A DNA stretch of 64,000 nt from Pollutimonas subterranea (GCF_002849655.1 NZ_PDNW01000006.1:124001-188000); one strand, 5' to 3'; positions 8,694-17,290 are shown, counted from the stretch's first letter. A program made the numbers and translations. The notes: a model not told the origin generated them from the sequence alone.

Positions 8694-9440
8694 CTAGCGG
8701 TCCGTAAATGCCTGGGAGATGCTTGGCTTTTTTCGGGTCGCTGGCTTGATTGACTGGATCAGGGCCTGTTCTTTTTCACGCTCGGCAAGCCAATCGATCA
8801 TGATTTTGCCGCCCCAGGTGATGTCGGCCTGGATGGCTTTGGCTGCCGCGACGGGGTCGCGCGCCTTAAGCGCATCGAGTACGGCTTCGTGCCGGTGTTG
8901 CCCGCCGGAGTAGTCCAGTCCGGATGTCTTGACATGGAATATCTTGAGGATGGGGCCGGAGATGACCCAGAACGATTCCACCGTGCTGATGAGCATGGGC
9001 ATCCGGCTGGCCTCAAGAATCGCGAAATGAAATTTCCGGTTCAGGTAGCTTGCCCGTTTGGGATTGGACGATGTCAGGCCGATGAATTCTTCTTGAAGGG
9101 CGCTGAGGTCGTCCAGCTCTTTGGTGGTGATCTTGAGTGCGGCTTCGGCGGCTCCCATGCCTTCCAGATGAAAACGTATCTGCTGGATTTCGGCCAGTCG
9201 CTCGGAATCGAGAAACGGCACATAGACGGCAGTGGCCGCCTGCATTTCCAGGCCTTGCTCGCTGATAAGACGAAAGATTGCTTCGCGCACAGGCGTGATG
9301 GAAACGCCCATTTCGCCCGCGAGCTCGCCTATGATTAGGCGTTCACCGGGTTCGTATTGCCCATTGATTAGCGCTTCGCGTATTTGCTTGTAAACCTTGA
9401 CGGAAAGGTTTTCTTTTTTTACAGGTTTTAGGCTGGACAT
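8694..9440 (-). CDS. GntR-family transcriptional regulator, FCD type (locus A)
   Basis: The 248-residue protein has an N-terminal winged helix (YKQIREALINGQYEPGERL then the recognition region MGVSITPVREAIFRL) and a C-terminal helical FCD ligand-binding domain, as in the FadR subgroup. These regulators usually repress transport and catabolic genes and release DNA on binding a carboxylate. It sits between the transporter operon and the rightward AroE-like/GMC pair. The same 13-bp palindrome occurs on each side of it, so it likely controls both units and its own synthesis. Confidence 0.9.
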   Translation of the reverse strand: MSSLKPVKKENLSVKVYKQIREALINGQYEPGERLIIGELAGEMGVSITPVREAIFRLISEQGLEMQAATAVYVPFLDSERLAEIQQIRFHLEGMGAAEAALKITTKELDDLSALQEEFIGLTSSNPKRASYLNRKFHFAILEASRMPMLISTVESFWVISGPILKIFHVKTSGLDYSGGQHRHEAVLDALKARDPVAAAKAIQADITWGGKIMIDWLAEREKEQALIQSIKPATRKKPSISQAFTDR

Positions 9441-9487
9441 GAGAGCTTTACCTGGCTGTAGTCAATTTGCGATTCGCAATGTATATT

Positions 9488-9500
9488 ATATATCATATAT
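9488..9500. promoter_or_regulatory. Putative GntR operator, copy 2
   Basis: ATATATCATATAT is the reverse complement of the palindrome at 8611-8623. It lies 48 bases upstream of the gntR start and 78 bases upstream of the AroE-like gene, in the divergent promoter region. It is embedded in a longer AT-rich run (9479-9504). Confidence 0.6.
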
Positions 9501-9577
9501 TATTGCGCCATAGGCGACGTGCGCGCTGGGCGGATTAATCGGCAGGAAAATTGTATAAGAACATGGGAAGCCAAGTC

Positions 9578-10381
9578 ATGAAAGAAATTACCGGTGCAAC
9601 CAGGCTGTTCGGAATCCTGGCCGACCCTATTCATCACGTAAAGACGCCGCAACGCATGAATGAATATTTCACCCAGGCCGGTTACGACGGTGTGCTCGTG
9701 CCATTTCATGCGCGGCCCGGGAATTTGGCGGCAGTACTGGACGGCTTGAAGCGGCTTGAGAACCTGGGCGGCATTATCGTTACGGTTCCCCATAAAACCG
9801 CCATTCTGGCTTTATGCGACGACGCCTCCCAGGCAAGCCGCAAGATCGGCGCGGCCAATGTTGTTCGACGCGAACCCGACGGGCGGCTTACTGCCCATAT
9901 GCTGGACGGCGAAGGCTTCGTGCGCGGACTGCGGTCTTGCGGCCACGATGTAGAAGGCAAGACGGCCTATATGGCGGGTGCCGGCGGCGCCGCCAACGCC
10001 ATTGCGTTCGCCCTGGTGCAGTATGGTGTCAGCAGCCTGACCATTGCCAACCGTACCGCCGCCAAGGCCGAAGACCTGAAAAGCCGTGTCCTGGACCTTT
10101 ACCCACAAGCCCGCATCAACATCGGTACGCCCGATCCGTCGGGTCACGATATTGTGGTCAATGCGACGTCTTTAGGGTTAAAAGAGGGCGATGCACTGCC
10201 CCTGGATGCGTCCAGGCTCAGCGCCAGCCAGACAGTCTGTGAAGTGATTATGCAACCGGTGGAAACAGCACTGTTGCACGCCGCGCGCGAACGCGGCTGC
10301 ACGGTGCATTACGGCGCACCCATGCTGGCATGCCAGATTGAATTGATGGCAGAATTTCTTGGCGTCACGGCCGCAAGGTAA
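9578..10381 (+). CDS. Shikimate dehydrogenase-like protein (AroE paralogue)
   Basis: The 267 residues follow the AroE plan: an N-terminal substrate domain, then a Rossmann domain with GAGGAANAI and the NADP-preferring NRT motif. The catalytic Lys (VTVPHK, residue 73) and Asp (LDGEG, residue 110) are kept. The shikimate-carboxylate motif usually written SxS is changed to HVKTP (residues 20-24). It therefore probably oxidises a related cyclic polyol or quinate-like compound rather than serving aromatic amino acid synthesis. The start at 9578 has GGGAAG seven bases upstream; a TTG at 9551 is an alternative. The GMC gene follows after three bases. Confidence 0.82.
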   Translation: MKEITGATRLFGILADPIHHVKTPQRMNEYFTQAGYDGVLVPFHARPGNLAAVLDGLKRLENLGGIIVTVPHKTAILALCDDASQASRKIGAANVVRREPDGRLTAHMLDGEGFVRGLRSCGHDVEGKTAYMAGAGGAANAIAFALVQYGVSSLTIANRTAAKAEDLKSRVLDLYPQARINIGTPDPSGHDIVVNATSLGLKEGDALPLDASRLSASQTVCEVIMQPVETALLHAARERGCTVHYGAPMLACQIELMAEFLGVTAAR

Positions 10382-10384
10382 ATC

Positions 10385-11980
10385 ATGGCGGACTACGACT
10401 ACATTATTGCCGGCGGTGGTACAGCCGGTTGCATCCTGGCCAACCGACTGACCGAAGGCGGACAATACCGCGTCCTTATGCTCGAGGCGGGACGGGATGC
10501 GTCGTCGATGTGGGTACCCATACCCGCCGGCTTCAGCAAATTGATGACAGACCCACGGTTCAACTGGGGCTTTCAGACCGAACCCGAAGACAATGTGAAT
10601 GGCCGCAGCATTGCTGTGCCCCGGGGCAAGGGCCTGGGTGGTTCGTCACTGATCAATGGCATGATCTACGTTCGAGGCCAGGTGCAGGACTATGACGCCT
10701 GGGAGGCGGCCGGGGCGCGGGGGTGGGCGTTTAGCGACGTCGAGCCCTATTTCCGCAAGCTGGAAAACTACGCTGGCGGCAATGCCCGGCGCGGCAAGAA
10801 CGGTCCCATGCATCTGGAGCAAGTGGCAGAGCGTTTCCCGATAGCCGAGGCGTTCCTGCAAGCCGCCACCCAAGACGGGCAGCCGTATAACGACGATTAC
10901 AACGATCAGGATCAGGAGGGCTTTGGCTATTATCAGGTCCTGCAGCATAAGGGCAGGCGCTGGAGCATTGCCGATGGCTATTTGAAGCCGGCCCGGAAGC
11001 GCAAGAACCTCACGATCGAATCGAACGCGCATGTGGTCCGTCTGCTCATTGAACACAAGCGGTGCACGGGCGTGGTCTACCGCAAAGACGGCCGTGATTT
11101 CACCGTAAAGGCAAATCGCGAAACCTTGGTATGCCTGGGCGCCATTCAGTCGCCGCAGTTGCTCGAGTTGTCGGGTGTGGGCAATCCGGAAATTCTACAG
11201 GCTCACGGCATTCCGGTTGTTCATGCCTTGAAGGGCGTGGGCGAAAACTACATCGAGCATTTTGCCACGCGCATGAACTGGCGGGTCAGGAACACGATAA
11301 CGTTAAACGAGATGTCTCGCGGGATGTCGCTGGCAGGCCATGTGGCCCGATACTACCTGCAGCGCAAAGGCATACTGACCTTGGGCACGGGGCTGGTGCA
11401 CGGCTTCGTCAAGACGTCGCCAGAGCTTGCCACGCCGGACGTACAGTATTTCTTCGTGCATGCCAGTTATGCCAATGCAGCCAACCGGGTGCTCGATAAG
11501 GAGCCCGGCATGACGATAGGTGTTGCGCAGCTCCGTCCGGAATCGCGTGGCACCATACATATCAAGTCTTCAAGTCCGTTCGAATGTCCGGCCATCCGGC
11601 CCAATTTTCTTGATGCGCCGGCAGACCGCGAATCGCTTATCAAAGGCATGCAGATGGCACGCCGCATCGTCAAGCAGCCGGCCATGCAGCACTATGTATC
11701 CCACGAAATGAATCCGGGCGAAGACGTCACCACGTTCGACGAGTGGCTGGACTTCGCGCGCCGCACGGGTCAGACCATCTATCACCCGGTAGGGACGTGC
11801 CGGATGGGCGTTGGCCCCGATGCCGTCACGGATCCGCGCTTGCGGGTCAGTGGCATCGAGGGGCTGCGTGTTATCGACGCGTCCGTCATGCCCCTGATGG
11901 TGTCGGGCAACACACAGGGTGCCGTCATGATGGTGGCAGAGAAGGGCGCCGATATGATTCTGCAGGACGCAAAGGCTTGA
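10385..11980 (+). CDS. GMC-family FAD-dependent oxidoreductase (choline dehydrogenase-like)
   Basis: The 531-residue enzyme begins with the FAD-binding motif IIAGGGTAGCILANRL. It has the family motif around PRGKGLGGSSLINGMIYVRG and the C-terminal catalytic region YHPVGTCRMG followed by SGNTQGAVMMVAE. GMC enzymes oxidise primary or secondary alcohols with FAD and pass electrons to quinone or another acceptor. No signal peptide is seen. It follows the AroE-like gene after three bases with AAGG as ribosome-binding site, so the two are co-transcribed and may oxidise successive hydroxyls of the same compound. Confidence 0.92.
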   Translation: MADYDYIIAGGGTAGCILANRLTEGGQYRVLMLEAGRDASSMWVPIPAGFSKLMTDPRFNWGFQTEPEDNVNGRSIAVPRGKGLGGSSLINGMIYVRGQVQDYDAWEAAGARGWAFSDVEPYFRKLENYAGGNARRGKNGPMHLEQVAERFPIAEAFLQAATQDGQPYNDDYNDQDQEGFGYYQVLQHKGRRWSIADGYLKPARKRKNLTIESNAHVVRLLIEHKRCTGVVYRKDGRDFTVKANRETLVCLGAIQSPQLLELSGVGNPEILQAHGIPVVHALKGVGENYIEHFATRMNWRVRNTITLNEMSRGMSLAGHVARYYLQRKGILTLGTGLVHGFVKTSPELATPDVQYFFVHASYANAANRVLDKEPGMTIGVAQLRPESRGTIHIKSSSPFECPAIRPNFLDAPADRESLIKGMQMARRIVKQPAMQHYVSHEMNPGEDVTTFDEWLDFARRTGQTIYHPVGTCRMGVGPDAVTDPRLRVSGIEGLRVIDASVMPLMVSGNTQGAVMMVAEKGADMILQDAKA

Positions 11981-12012
11981 ACGATTGGCTCATTGTCCCG
12001 CTGAACACATGA

Positions 12013-12738
12013 TTATTGCGGCGGGCCCGCCATATAGGTGCTGAGGCGTTGGGCGGCGTTGCGCAAGTGCGCTTCGGCCGCACTGGCCGCGGCATCGGGA
12101 TCGCGCGCCTCGATAGCGCGAACAATGGCGTGATGTTCTTCCTGCACACATTCGACCAGCCCTTGATGCTGCTGGGCGGTGTTGCTGCGGGCCTTGCGGA
12201 TCAATCGCCTGATGTGCTGTTCCAGGTACTCATTGAGCGTAATGAAGTGCGGATTGTGGGCGGCATCGACGATGGCCTGGTGGAAGGCATAGTCCTCGGC
12301 GTCGCCGAGTTGCTCATGGACGATGGCGTACTCCATGCCAACCAGCGCCCGCTTTATCTTTTTCAGATCGTCCAGGGTGTGCCGCAGCGCGGCAAGCCGC
12401 GCGGCCGCCACTTCAATCGCAATGAGTAGCTCTATGACATAGCCGACATCTTCCTCGTCGTCCAGGCGAGTCGGGTCCAGCCTGAAGGATTGCCTTGAGC
12501 CGCGCTCGTTCACGAACACGCCGCGGCCCTGCTGGGCGCTGACAAGACCTTCCGACTTCAACTGGGATACGGCTTCGCGAATGACCGAGCGGCTGACGGA
12601 GAATTGTTCGCAAAGCTGTTTTTCGCTGGGCAGCTTGCTTCCCGGCGTGAGCCGCTGCTGCTCAATCTCGTCTTTCAGCCATGCGGCAATGGGCGTGGTA
12701 AGTGACTGCGTGGGTGACAAGGTATGTGGTTGGTCCAT
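12013..12738 (-). CDS. GntR-family transcriptional regulator, FadR subgroup (locus B)
   Basis: The 241-residue protein has a winged helix with SKLPSEKQLCEQFSVSRSV then IREAVSQLKSEGLV, a typical GntR DNA-binding unit, and an FCD-type C-terminal domain with acidic and histidine residues that usually bind a metal and a carboxylate. It reads leftward, 60 bases after an SDR gene, and is convergent with the GMC gene. It is the probable regulator of the rightward locus B operon, whose promoter region holds a 34-base inverted repeat at 13680-13713. Confidence 0.9.
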   Translation of the reverse strand: MDQPHTLSPTQSLTTPIAAWLKDEIEQQRLTPGSKLPSEKQLCEQFSVSRSVIREAVSQLKSEGLVSAQQGRGVFVNERGSRQSFRLDPTRLDDEEDVGYVIELLIAIEVAAARLAALRHTLDDLKKIKRALVGMEYAIVHEQLGDAEDYAFHQAIVDAAHNPHFITLNEYLEQHIRRLIRKARSNTAQQHQGLVECVQEEHHAIVRAIEARDPDAAASAAEAHLRNAAQRLSTYMAGPPQ

Positions 12739-12781
12739 AGGGAAGGTCCGGTTCCGATTATCTGCTAAGTGACGTATGCGG

Positions 12782-12798
12782 CTGAACTATAGGTTCAG
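12782..12798. promoter_or_regulatory. 17-bp palindrome between SDR and gntR of locus B
   Basis: CTGAACTATAGGTTCAG is a 6-bp inverted repeat around five bases, directly adjoining the SDR stop and 44 bases before the gntR start. It could be an operator for an internal promoter or a small intercistronic hairpin. It does not match the repeat at 13680-13713. Confidence 0.35.
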
Positions 12799-13536
12799 TC
12801 AGACGATGTACAGCCCGCCGTTCACATGCAAGGTTTCGCCATTAACAAAGCTGGCAAGATCGGAACACAGGAAGATGATGGCGCCGGCGACCTCGTCGGC
12901 AGTCCCAAAACGCTTGAGCGGTGTGCTGTCAAGCAAGGCCTGTCCTTTCTGCTGCAATAGGGCGGACGCCATGGGCGTGTCGATAATGCCCGGTGACACG
13001 ACGTTGACACGCGTCCTGGGTGCAAGCTCTAGCGCCAGGCTTTTGCTTAAGCTGGCGACCGCGCCTTTCGAAGCCGAATAGTGCGCATGGGAATGGCTGC
13101 CCCGATGGCCGGCCATCGAGGCCAGGTTGACGATGGAGCTGTTCACGGCCAAGTGTGGAATAGCGGCGCGGCACATATAGAAGGTGCCATCCAGATTGAT
13201 GCTCATCAGGCGGCGCCACTCGGCCTGCGTCATGTCCGCGACCATTTTCTCGGGATAAATACCGGCGCAATGCACGAGATGGCTGATGTTGCCGTAACGC
13301 GCGGCGATGTCGCTGACGGTGGTTGCGCAGGATGCTTCGTCGGAAACATCGGTGCAGTGGACGCTTACCGTCGCACCGCTTGCGTCCAATTCGTTATGTA
13401 TGGTCTCAAGGGCTTCAAGATTGAGGTCGCAAAGCGCCACATTGGCGCCCAGCTTGCTCATTCTGACTGCCACGGCCCGGCCAATACCACCCGCCGCGCC
13501 GGTAATAAGTACTGTGTTTCCAGCGAAAGAAATCAT
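12799..13536 (-). CDS. SDR-family oxidoreductase (locus B, leftward)
   Basis: This 245-residue classical SDR shows the cofactor motif TGAAGGIGRA near the N-terminus, the HCAG form of the structural motif, and the active-site pair YSASK preceded by the conserved serine. The C-terminal HVNGGLYIV is typical. It should catalyse NAD(P)-linked alcohol/ketone interconversion. It is divergent from the locus B uptake operon across 250 bases and precedes gntR. With the second SDR in the rightward operon it suggests two dehydrogenation steps in one pathway. Confidence 0.9.
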   Translation of the reverse strand: MISFAGNTVLITGAAGGIGRAVAVRMSKLGANVALCDLNLEALETIHNELDASGATVSVHCTDVSDEASCATTVSDIAARYGNISHLVHCAGIYPEKMVADMTQAEWRRLMSINLDGTFYMCRAAIPHLAVNSSIVNLASMAGHRGSHSHAHYSASKGAVASLSKSLALELAPRTRVNVVSPGIIDTPMASALLQQKGQALLDSTPLKRFGTADEVAGAIIFLCSDLASFVNGETLHVNGGLYIV

Positions 13537-13679
13537 GCTTTTTCATTCTCTAGGGATAATACCTAGATGCTCCACTATATTGTTTTTAAAAGGAAATTTT
13601 CTATTTATTGGGAAGTCGATACCTCGCGGCGGCACATCCTTTGACACTGATTTTTTCCACGCGTAGAATTTCCATCCAA

Positions 13680-13713
13680 CATGTCTGATAAGTTTGAAAT
13701 GTTATCAGACATG
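13680..13713. promoter_or_regulatory. 34-base inverted repeat, putative locus B operator
   Basis: Arms CATGTCTGATAA (13680-13691) and TTATCAGACATG (13702-13713) are exact 12-base reverse complements around a 10-base spacer. The site lies about 75 bases upstream of the binding-protein start in the divergent region between the SDR and the uptake operon, and AT-rich promoter-like sequence surrounds it. A 12-bp exact arm is much longer than expected by chance. The neighbouring GntR protein is the likely ligand. Confidence 0.6.
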
Positions 13714-13786
13714 AGCATAAATCTGAAAGGCTGTATCCATCCGCCTTACTTGGTTTTCATATTAGAACGATTGAGGAGATATTGGA

Positions 13787-15025
13787 GTGAACTTTACAAA
13801 ACTAGCAGTGGCGCTTTCGGCGTGTGGTCTTGTGGCTATGACTTCGGTGCAGGCCGCTCCGTTGAAGATAGCACTGGTTGAAACTCTTTCCGGGCCACAG
13901 GCTTCAACCGGCCTGATGTACCGCAGCGCAGCCAATTACGGGTTTGAACGCTTGAATGAAACAGGCGGCTGGAACGGTCAAGCCATTGAAATTGCGGAGT
14001 ATGACAACCAGGGGGGCCCTGCCGGTGCATCGGATAAAGTGAAGGCAGCCATTGCCGACGGCGCGCGCATTATTATCCAGGGTTCTTCGTCGGCCGTGTC
14101 AGGTCAAATTACTGAAGACGTCCGCAAATACAACGTTCGCAATCCGGGCAAGGAGGTTTTGTTCCTGAACATGGGCGGCGAAGCGCTGGAACTGACAGGC
14201 AACAAGTGTCACTTCTATCACTTCCGTTTCACGACCAATGCCCCTATCCGCGTCAAGACGCTGGTTAATGCCATGAAGGAGTCGGGCGACCTTGGCACCA
14301 AGATATATTCGATGAACCAGAACTATTCCTGGGGCAGCGATATGGAAGCTTCTATCAAGAACTTCGCAGACGAGGGTGGGTACGAAGTGGTGGAGAGCAC
14401 CCTGCATGATGTCAACCGCATCCAAGATTTTTCGCCCTACGCCAGCAAGATCAAGGCAAGCGGCGCACAGACAGTCATTACCGGTAACTGGTCCAACGAC
14501 TTACTCTTGCTGATGAAAGCAACTCGCGGCGCTGGCCTGGACGTGCGTTTTGGTACGGTGTTCCTGGACCAGCCCGGCAACTTGGCCAATGCGGGTGAAA
14601 CGGCGCTGGGCCACTACATTTCGCACGCTTTCAATATGGCAGCGAGCCCCGAGGCCGAAAAGTTCGGTGAGGCATACAAGGCCAAGACGGGTCACTATCC
14701 GACATATATCGAGCCGCAAACCGTGTTTGGGGTGCAGATGCTTGCTGAGGCTCTAAAGGCCACGCCGCCTGAAGACGGAAAACTCAACGTGACGCAGTTG
14801 GCACTGAATCTTGAAAAAGTAAAGATCAACACGCCAATGGGCGAAACATCGATTCGTGCGGAAGATCATCAAGTGGTGCTCCCGATCGTAGTGTCGAAGG
14901 TTACGAAAGAAGCGAAATACAAGTCCGACGATACGGCCATGGGTTTCGAAGTCGTTCAGCGTTTCACCGGCCCCGCCGCGGTAAACCCCGTTGAAAAAAC
15001 TTGCAAGATGAAGCGCCCTGCCTGA
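13787..15025 (+). CDS. Periplasmic substrate-binding protein of HAAT transporter (locus B)
   Basis: The 412-residue protein starts at a GTG at 13787 with GAGGAG upstream. Its signal peptide MNFTKLAVALSACGLVAMTS ends near VQAAP. The mature part begins LKIALVETLSGPQASTG, typical of type I binding proteins of the leucine/amide family. It starts the rightward operon that continues with LivH, LivM, LivG, LivF and catabolic genes. Its ligand is unknown. It is clearly different in sequence from the locus A binding protein, so the two systems probably import different compounds. Confidence 0.92.
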   Translation: MNFTKLAVALSACGLVAMTSVQAAPLKIALVETLSGPQASTGLMYRSAANYGFERLNETGGWNGQAIEIAEYDNQGGPAGASDKVKAAIADGARIIIQGSSSAVSGQITEDVRKYNVRNPGKEVLFLNMGGEALELTGNKCHFYHFRFTTNAPIRVKTLVNAMKESGDLGTKIYSMNQNYSWGSDMEASIKNFADEGGYEVVESTLHDVNRIQDFSPYASKIKASGAQTVITGNWSNDLLLLMKATRGAGLDVRFGTVFLDQPGNLANAGETALGHYISHAFNMAASPEAEKFGEAYKAKTGHYPTYIEPQTVFGVQMLAEALKATPPEDGKLNVTQLALNLEKVKINTPMGETSIRAEDHQVVLPIVVSKVTKEAKYKSDDTAMGFEVVQRFTGPAAVNPVEKTCKMKRPA

Positions 15026-15041
15026 TGAATATGCCGGCGAT

Positions 15042-15094
15042 CCGCTGCGTCCGGTGAACGCAGCGGTGAGTGCTATCGGGCTGACTCACCGCTG
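15042..15094 (+). promoter_or_regulatory. Two overlapping, mutually exclusive hairpins after the binding-protein gene
   Basis: Stem 1 pairs 15042-15050 with 15058-15066 (CCGCTGCGT/ACGCAGCGG). Stem 2 pairs 15061-15071 with 15084-15094 (CAGCGGTGAGT/ACTCACCGCTG). They share bases 15061-15066, so only one can form at a time. No T-run follows. Such structures between a binding-protein gene and its permease genes often protect the upstream message and lower permease synthesis; a switch is also possible. Confidence 0.5.
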
Positions 15095-15109
15095 TAGAAA
15101 GGTGTAGTT

Positions 15110-16054
15110 ATGGAATTTTTTACGGTTTCGCTATTGAACGGCACCGTGTACGGCTTGCTGCTGTTCATGGTCTCGGCGGGCCTGACCCTGATCTTTGGAA
15201 TGATGGGTGTGCTCAACTTCGCCCACACGTCGTTCTATATGGTGGGCGCATATCTGGCATACAGTCTTGAAAAGGTGATCGGCTTCTGGCCGGCGATCAT
15301 TGTGTCGCCGCTCATTGTCGGCGTGCTGGGCGCGCTGGTCGAGCGCTATCTGTTGCGCCGCGTTCATCGTTATGGACACGGGCACCAGTTGCTGCTTACC
15401 TTCGGCGTCTCGTTCATTATTGCCGAGCTCATCAAGCTGTTCTACGGCAACTATCCGGTCAACTACCGGATTCCCGACTCCTTGTCGTTCTCGGCCTTTT
15501 CGGTTTTCGGTGCAGACTACCCATTTTATCGCTTGCTCATTGGCGGCACGTCCATCCTGATGTTTGTGCTGATCTACTTGCTGCTGACCAGAACGCGGGT
15601 GGGCATTGTGGTGCGCTCAGCCATCTACAAACCTCGCATGGTCGAAGCCCTGGGCCATAACGTTCCTATGGTTTTCATGGGCGTCTTTGCGGTCGGCGCT
15701 GGCTTGGCCGGTCTGGCCGGTGCTGTAGCAGGTGCCTTCTACACCACCAATCCCAATATGGCGCTTGAACTGGGGGTGCTGGTGTTCGTGGTGGTGGTGG
15801 TTGGCGGACTGGGCTCGCTTGAAGGCGCGATGCTCGCGTCGTTGCTGATAGGACTTATTTCGTCTTTTGCCGTCGGCATCGACTACAGCCTGGCCGACCT
15901 GTTCGGTCTGTTCGGCGCGCGCGAATGGGCCGAAAGCCTGGGTGGCCTGCTTACCCTCAAAGTGTCATCGCTATCGGCGACGATTCCGTTCTTGCTGATG
16001 CTATTGATTTTGCTGCTTCGCCCTTCGGGACTTATGGGCGACCGGGACGCTTAG
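15110..16054 (+). CDS. HAAT ABC transporter permease, LivH type (locus B)
   Basis: The 314-residue inner-membrane protein has about eight to nine hydrophobic helices and the LivH motif AGLTLIFGMMGVLNFAHTSF. The ribosome-binding site is GAAAGG, about 10 bases before the ATG. It pairs with the adjacent LivM, whose ATG follows its stop codon directly at 16055. The protein is longer than the locus A LivH because of an extra loop near the C-terminus (around DLFGLFGAREWAESLGGLLT). Confidence 0.92.
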   Translation: MEFFTVSLLNGTVYGLLLFMVSAGLTLIFGMMGVLNFAHTSFYMVGAYLAYSLEKVIGFWPAIIVSPLIVGVLGALVERYLLRRVHRYGHGHQLLLTFGVSFIIAELIKLFYGNYPVNYRIPDSLSFSAFSVFGADYPFYRLLIGGTSILMFVLIYLLLTRTRVGIVVRSAIYKPRMVEALGHNVPMVFMGVFAVGAGLAGLAGAVAGAFYTTNPNMALELGVLVFVVVVVGGLGSLEGAMLASLLIGLISSFAVGIDYSLADLFGLFGAREWAESLGGLLTLKVSSLSATIPFLLMLLILLLRPSGLMGDRDA

Positions 16055-17290
16055 ATGAAACTATCTCCACTATTTATTCTGTTGGTGCTGTCTGCATTCC
16101 TGGTGGCTTTGCCATTGTTCATGTCGGCATCATTGGTTAATGCAGCAATACAGATGTTGATCGCAGCGCTATTTGCCAGCGCTTTCAATGTGTTGGCAGG
16201 GCAGGGCGGCATGTTGTCGTTCGGCCATGCCGCTTACTTTGCCATAGGTACTTTCGCAACGATACACGGAATGAATGCACTTGACGGCACAGGGCTGGTT
16301 CCAACGCCCTTCATGCCGTTGCTGGGTGCGCTGGCGGGCTGCGTGCTGGGCATTGTTGCCGGCTGGTTCTCCACCAAACGCAGTGGTGTCTATTTTTCGA
16401 TGATCACGCTGGCTCTGGCAGAGCTGTTGCATACCTTGGCGCCTCATCTGAAGGACGCGTTCGGCGGCGAGGGTGGCGTATCTGCCATGCGCATGCCGGC
16501 CTGGGGCTTCGACTTTGGCACGTCGATCGAGGTGTACTACCTGACGCTGGCATGGGTGGTACTGGGTATTGCGTTGTTGTTCTACTTCACACGCACACCG
16601 CTTGGACGTCTGTGCCTCGGCCTGCGCGAGAACAGCAACCGGCTCCGGTTCATGGGGTACAACGTCCATCGCCTGAGGACAATGGTCTTTACCATTTCGG
16701 CCACCTTCTCGGGGCTCGCCGGCGCGCTGCTCGCCATGAATAACGAAGCTGCCAACTACGTGTTGTTCGACATGACCTTGTCGACCCAGGTGGTGCTCAA
16801 CTCTTACATTGGCGGCATCGGTGCCTTCTTCGGCCCGGCCGTGGGCGCGGCCATCATGACTTTTTTCGGATATGCGGTGTCCGACATGACACGCACCTGG
16901 CTGCTGTATCAGGGTGTCATCTTTGTGCTGGTCATGATGTTCATGCCTGCTGGTCTGTTCAGCATAGGCAAATGGTGGCGCAGCAACCGTGGGCGCTTTA
17001 GCGCTGCCCGTCTTTACGGCGTGTTGTCCGGCTGGGTGGTCGGATGCGCTGTCGCAGCAGCTGGTTTCGTGTTTCTGTGTGAATTTCTGGCGTTGATTTT
17101 GGCGATGGACTATCAGTCTAAGCTTATCGAAGGCGCGGATTGGCCGGCGGTGACGCTGCTCGAGCACCAATGGCTGCCAGGTGCGGTCGCGACCTGGTTG
17201 ATTCCTGTTGTCTTGCTGGTGGTGGGTATTTCGATTGTCTTGTATGTAAACCGCAAATGGCAGTTGCTGCGCGAGGAAAATGCCGAATGA
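16055..17290 (+). CDS. HAAT ABC transporter permease, LivM type (locus B)
   Basis: The 411-residue permease has multiple membrane helices and the LivM signature NVLAGQGGMLSFGHAAYFAI. It is about 80-100 residues longer than the usual LivM because it has a C-terminal extension with two more hydrophobic segments (about residues 325-345 and 385-400) beyond the normal end near MPAGLFSIGKWW. The start follows the livH stop directly and the end overlaps livG by ATGA, so the operon is tightly coupled. The role of the extension is unknown. Confidence 0.9.
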   Translation: MKLSPLFILLVLSAFLVALPLFMSASLVNAAIQMLIAALFASAFNVLAGQGGMLSFGHAAYFAIGTFATIHGMNALDGTGLVPTPFMPLLGALAGCVLGIVAGWFSTKRSGVYFSMITLALAELLHTLAPHLKDAFGGEGGVSAMRMPAWGFDFGTSIEVYYLTLAWVVLGIALLFYFTRTPLGRLCLGLRENSNRLRFMGYNVHRLRTMVFTISATFSGLAGALLAMNNEAANYVLFDMTLSTQVVLNSYIGGIGAFFGPAVGAAIMTFFGYAVSDMTRTWLLYQGVIFVLVMMFMPAGLFSIGKWWRSNRGRFSAARLYGVLSGWVVGCAVAAAGFVFLCEFLALILAMDYQSKLIEGADWPAVTLLEHQWLPGAVATWLIPVVLLVVGISIVLYVNRKWQLLREENAE

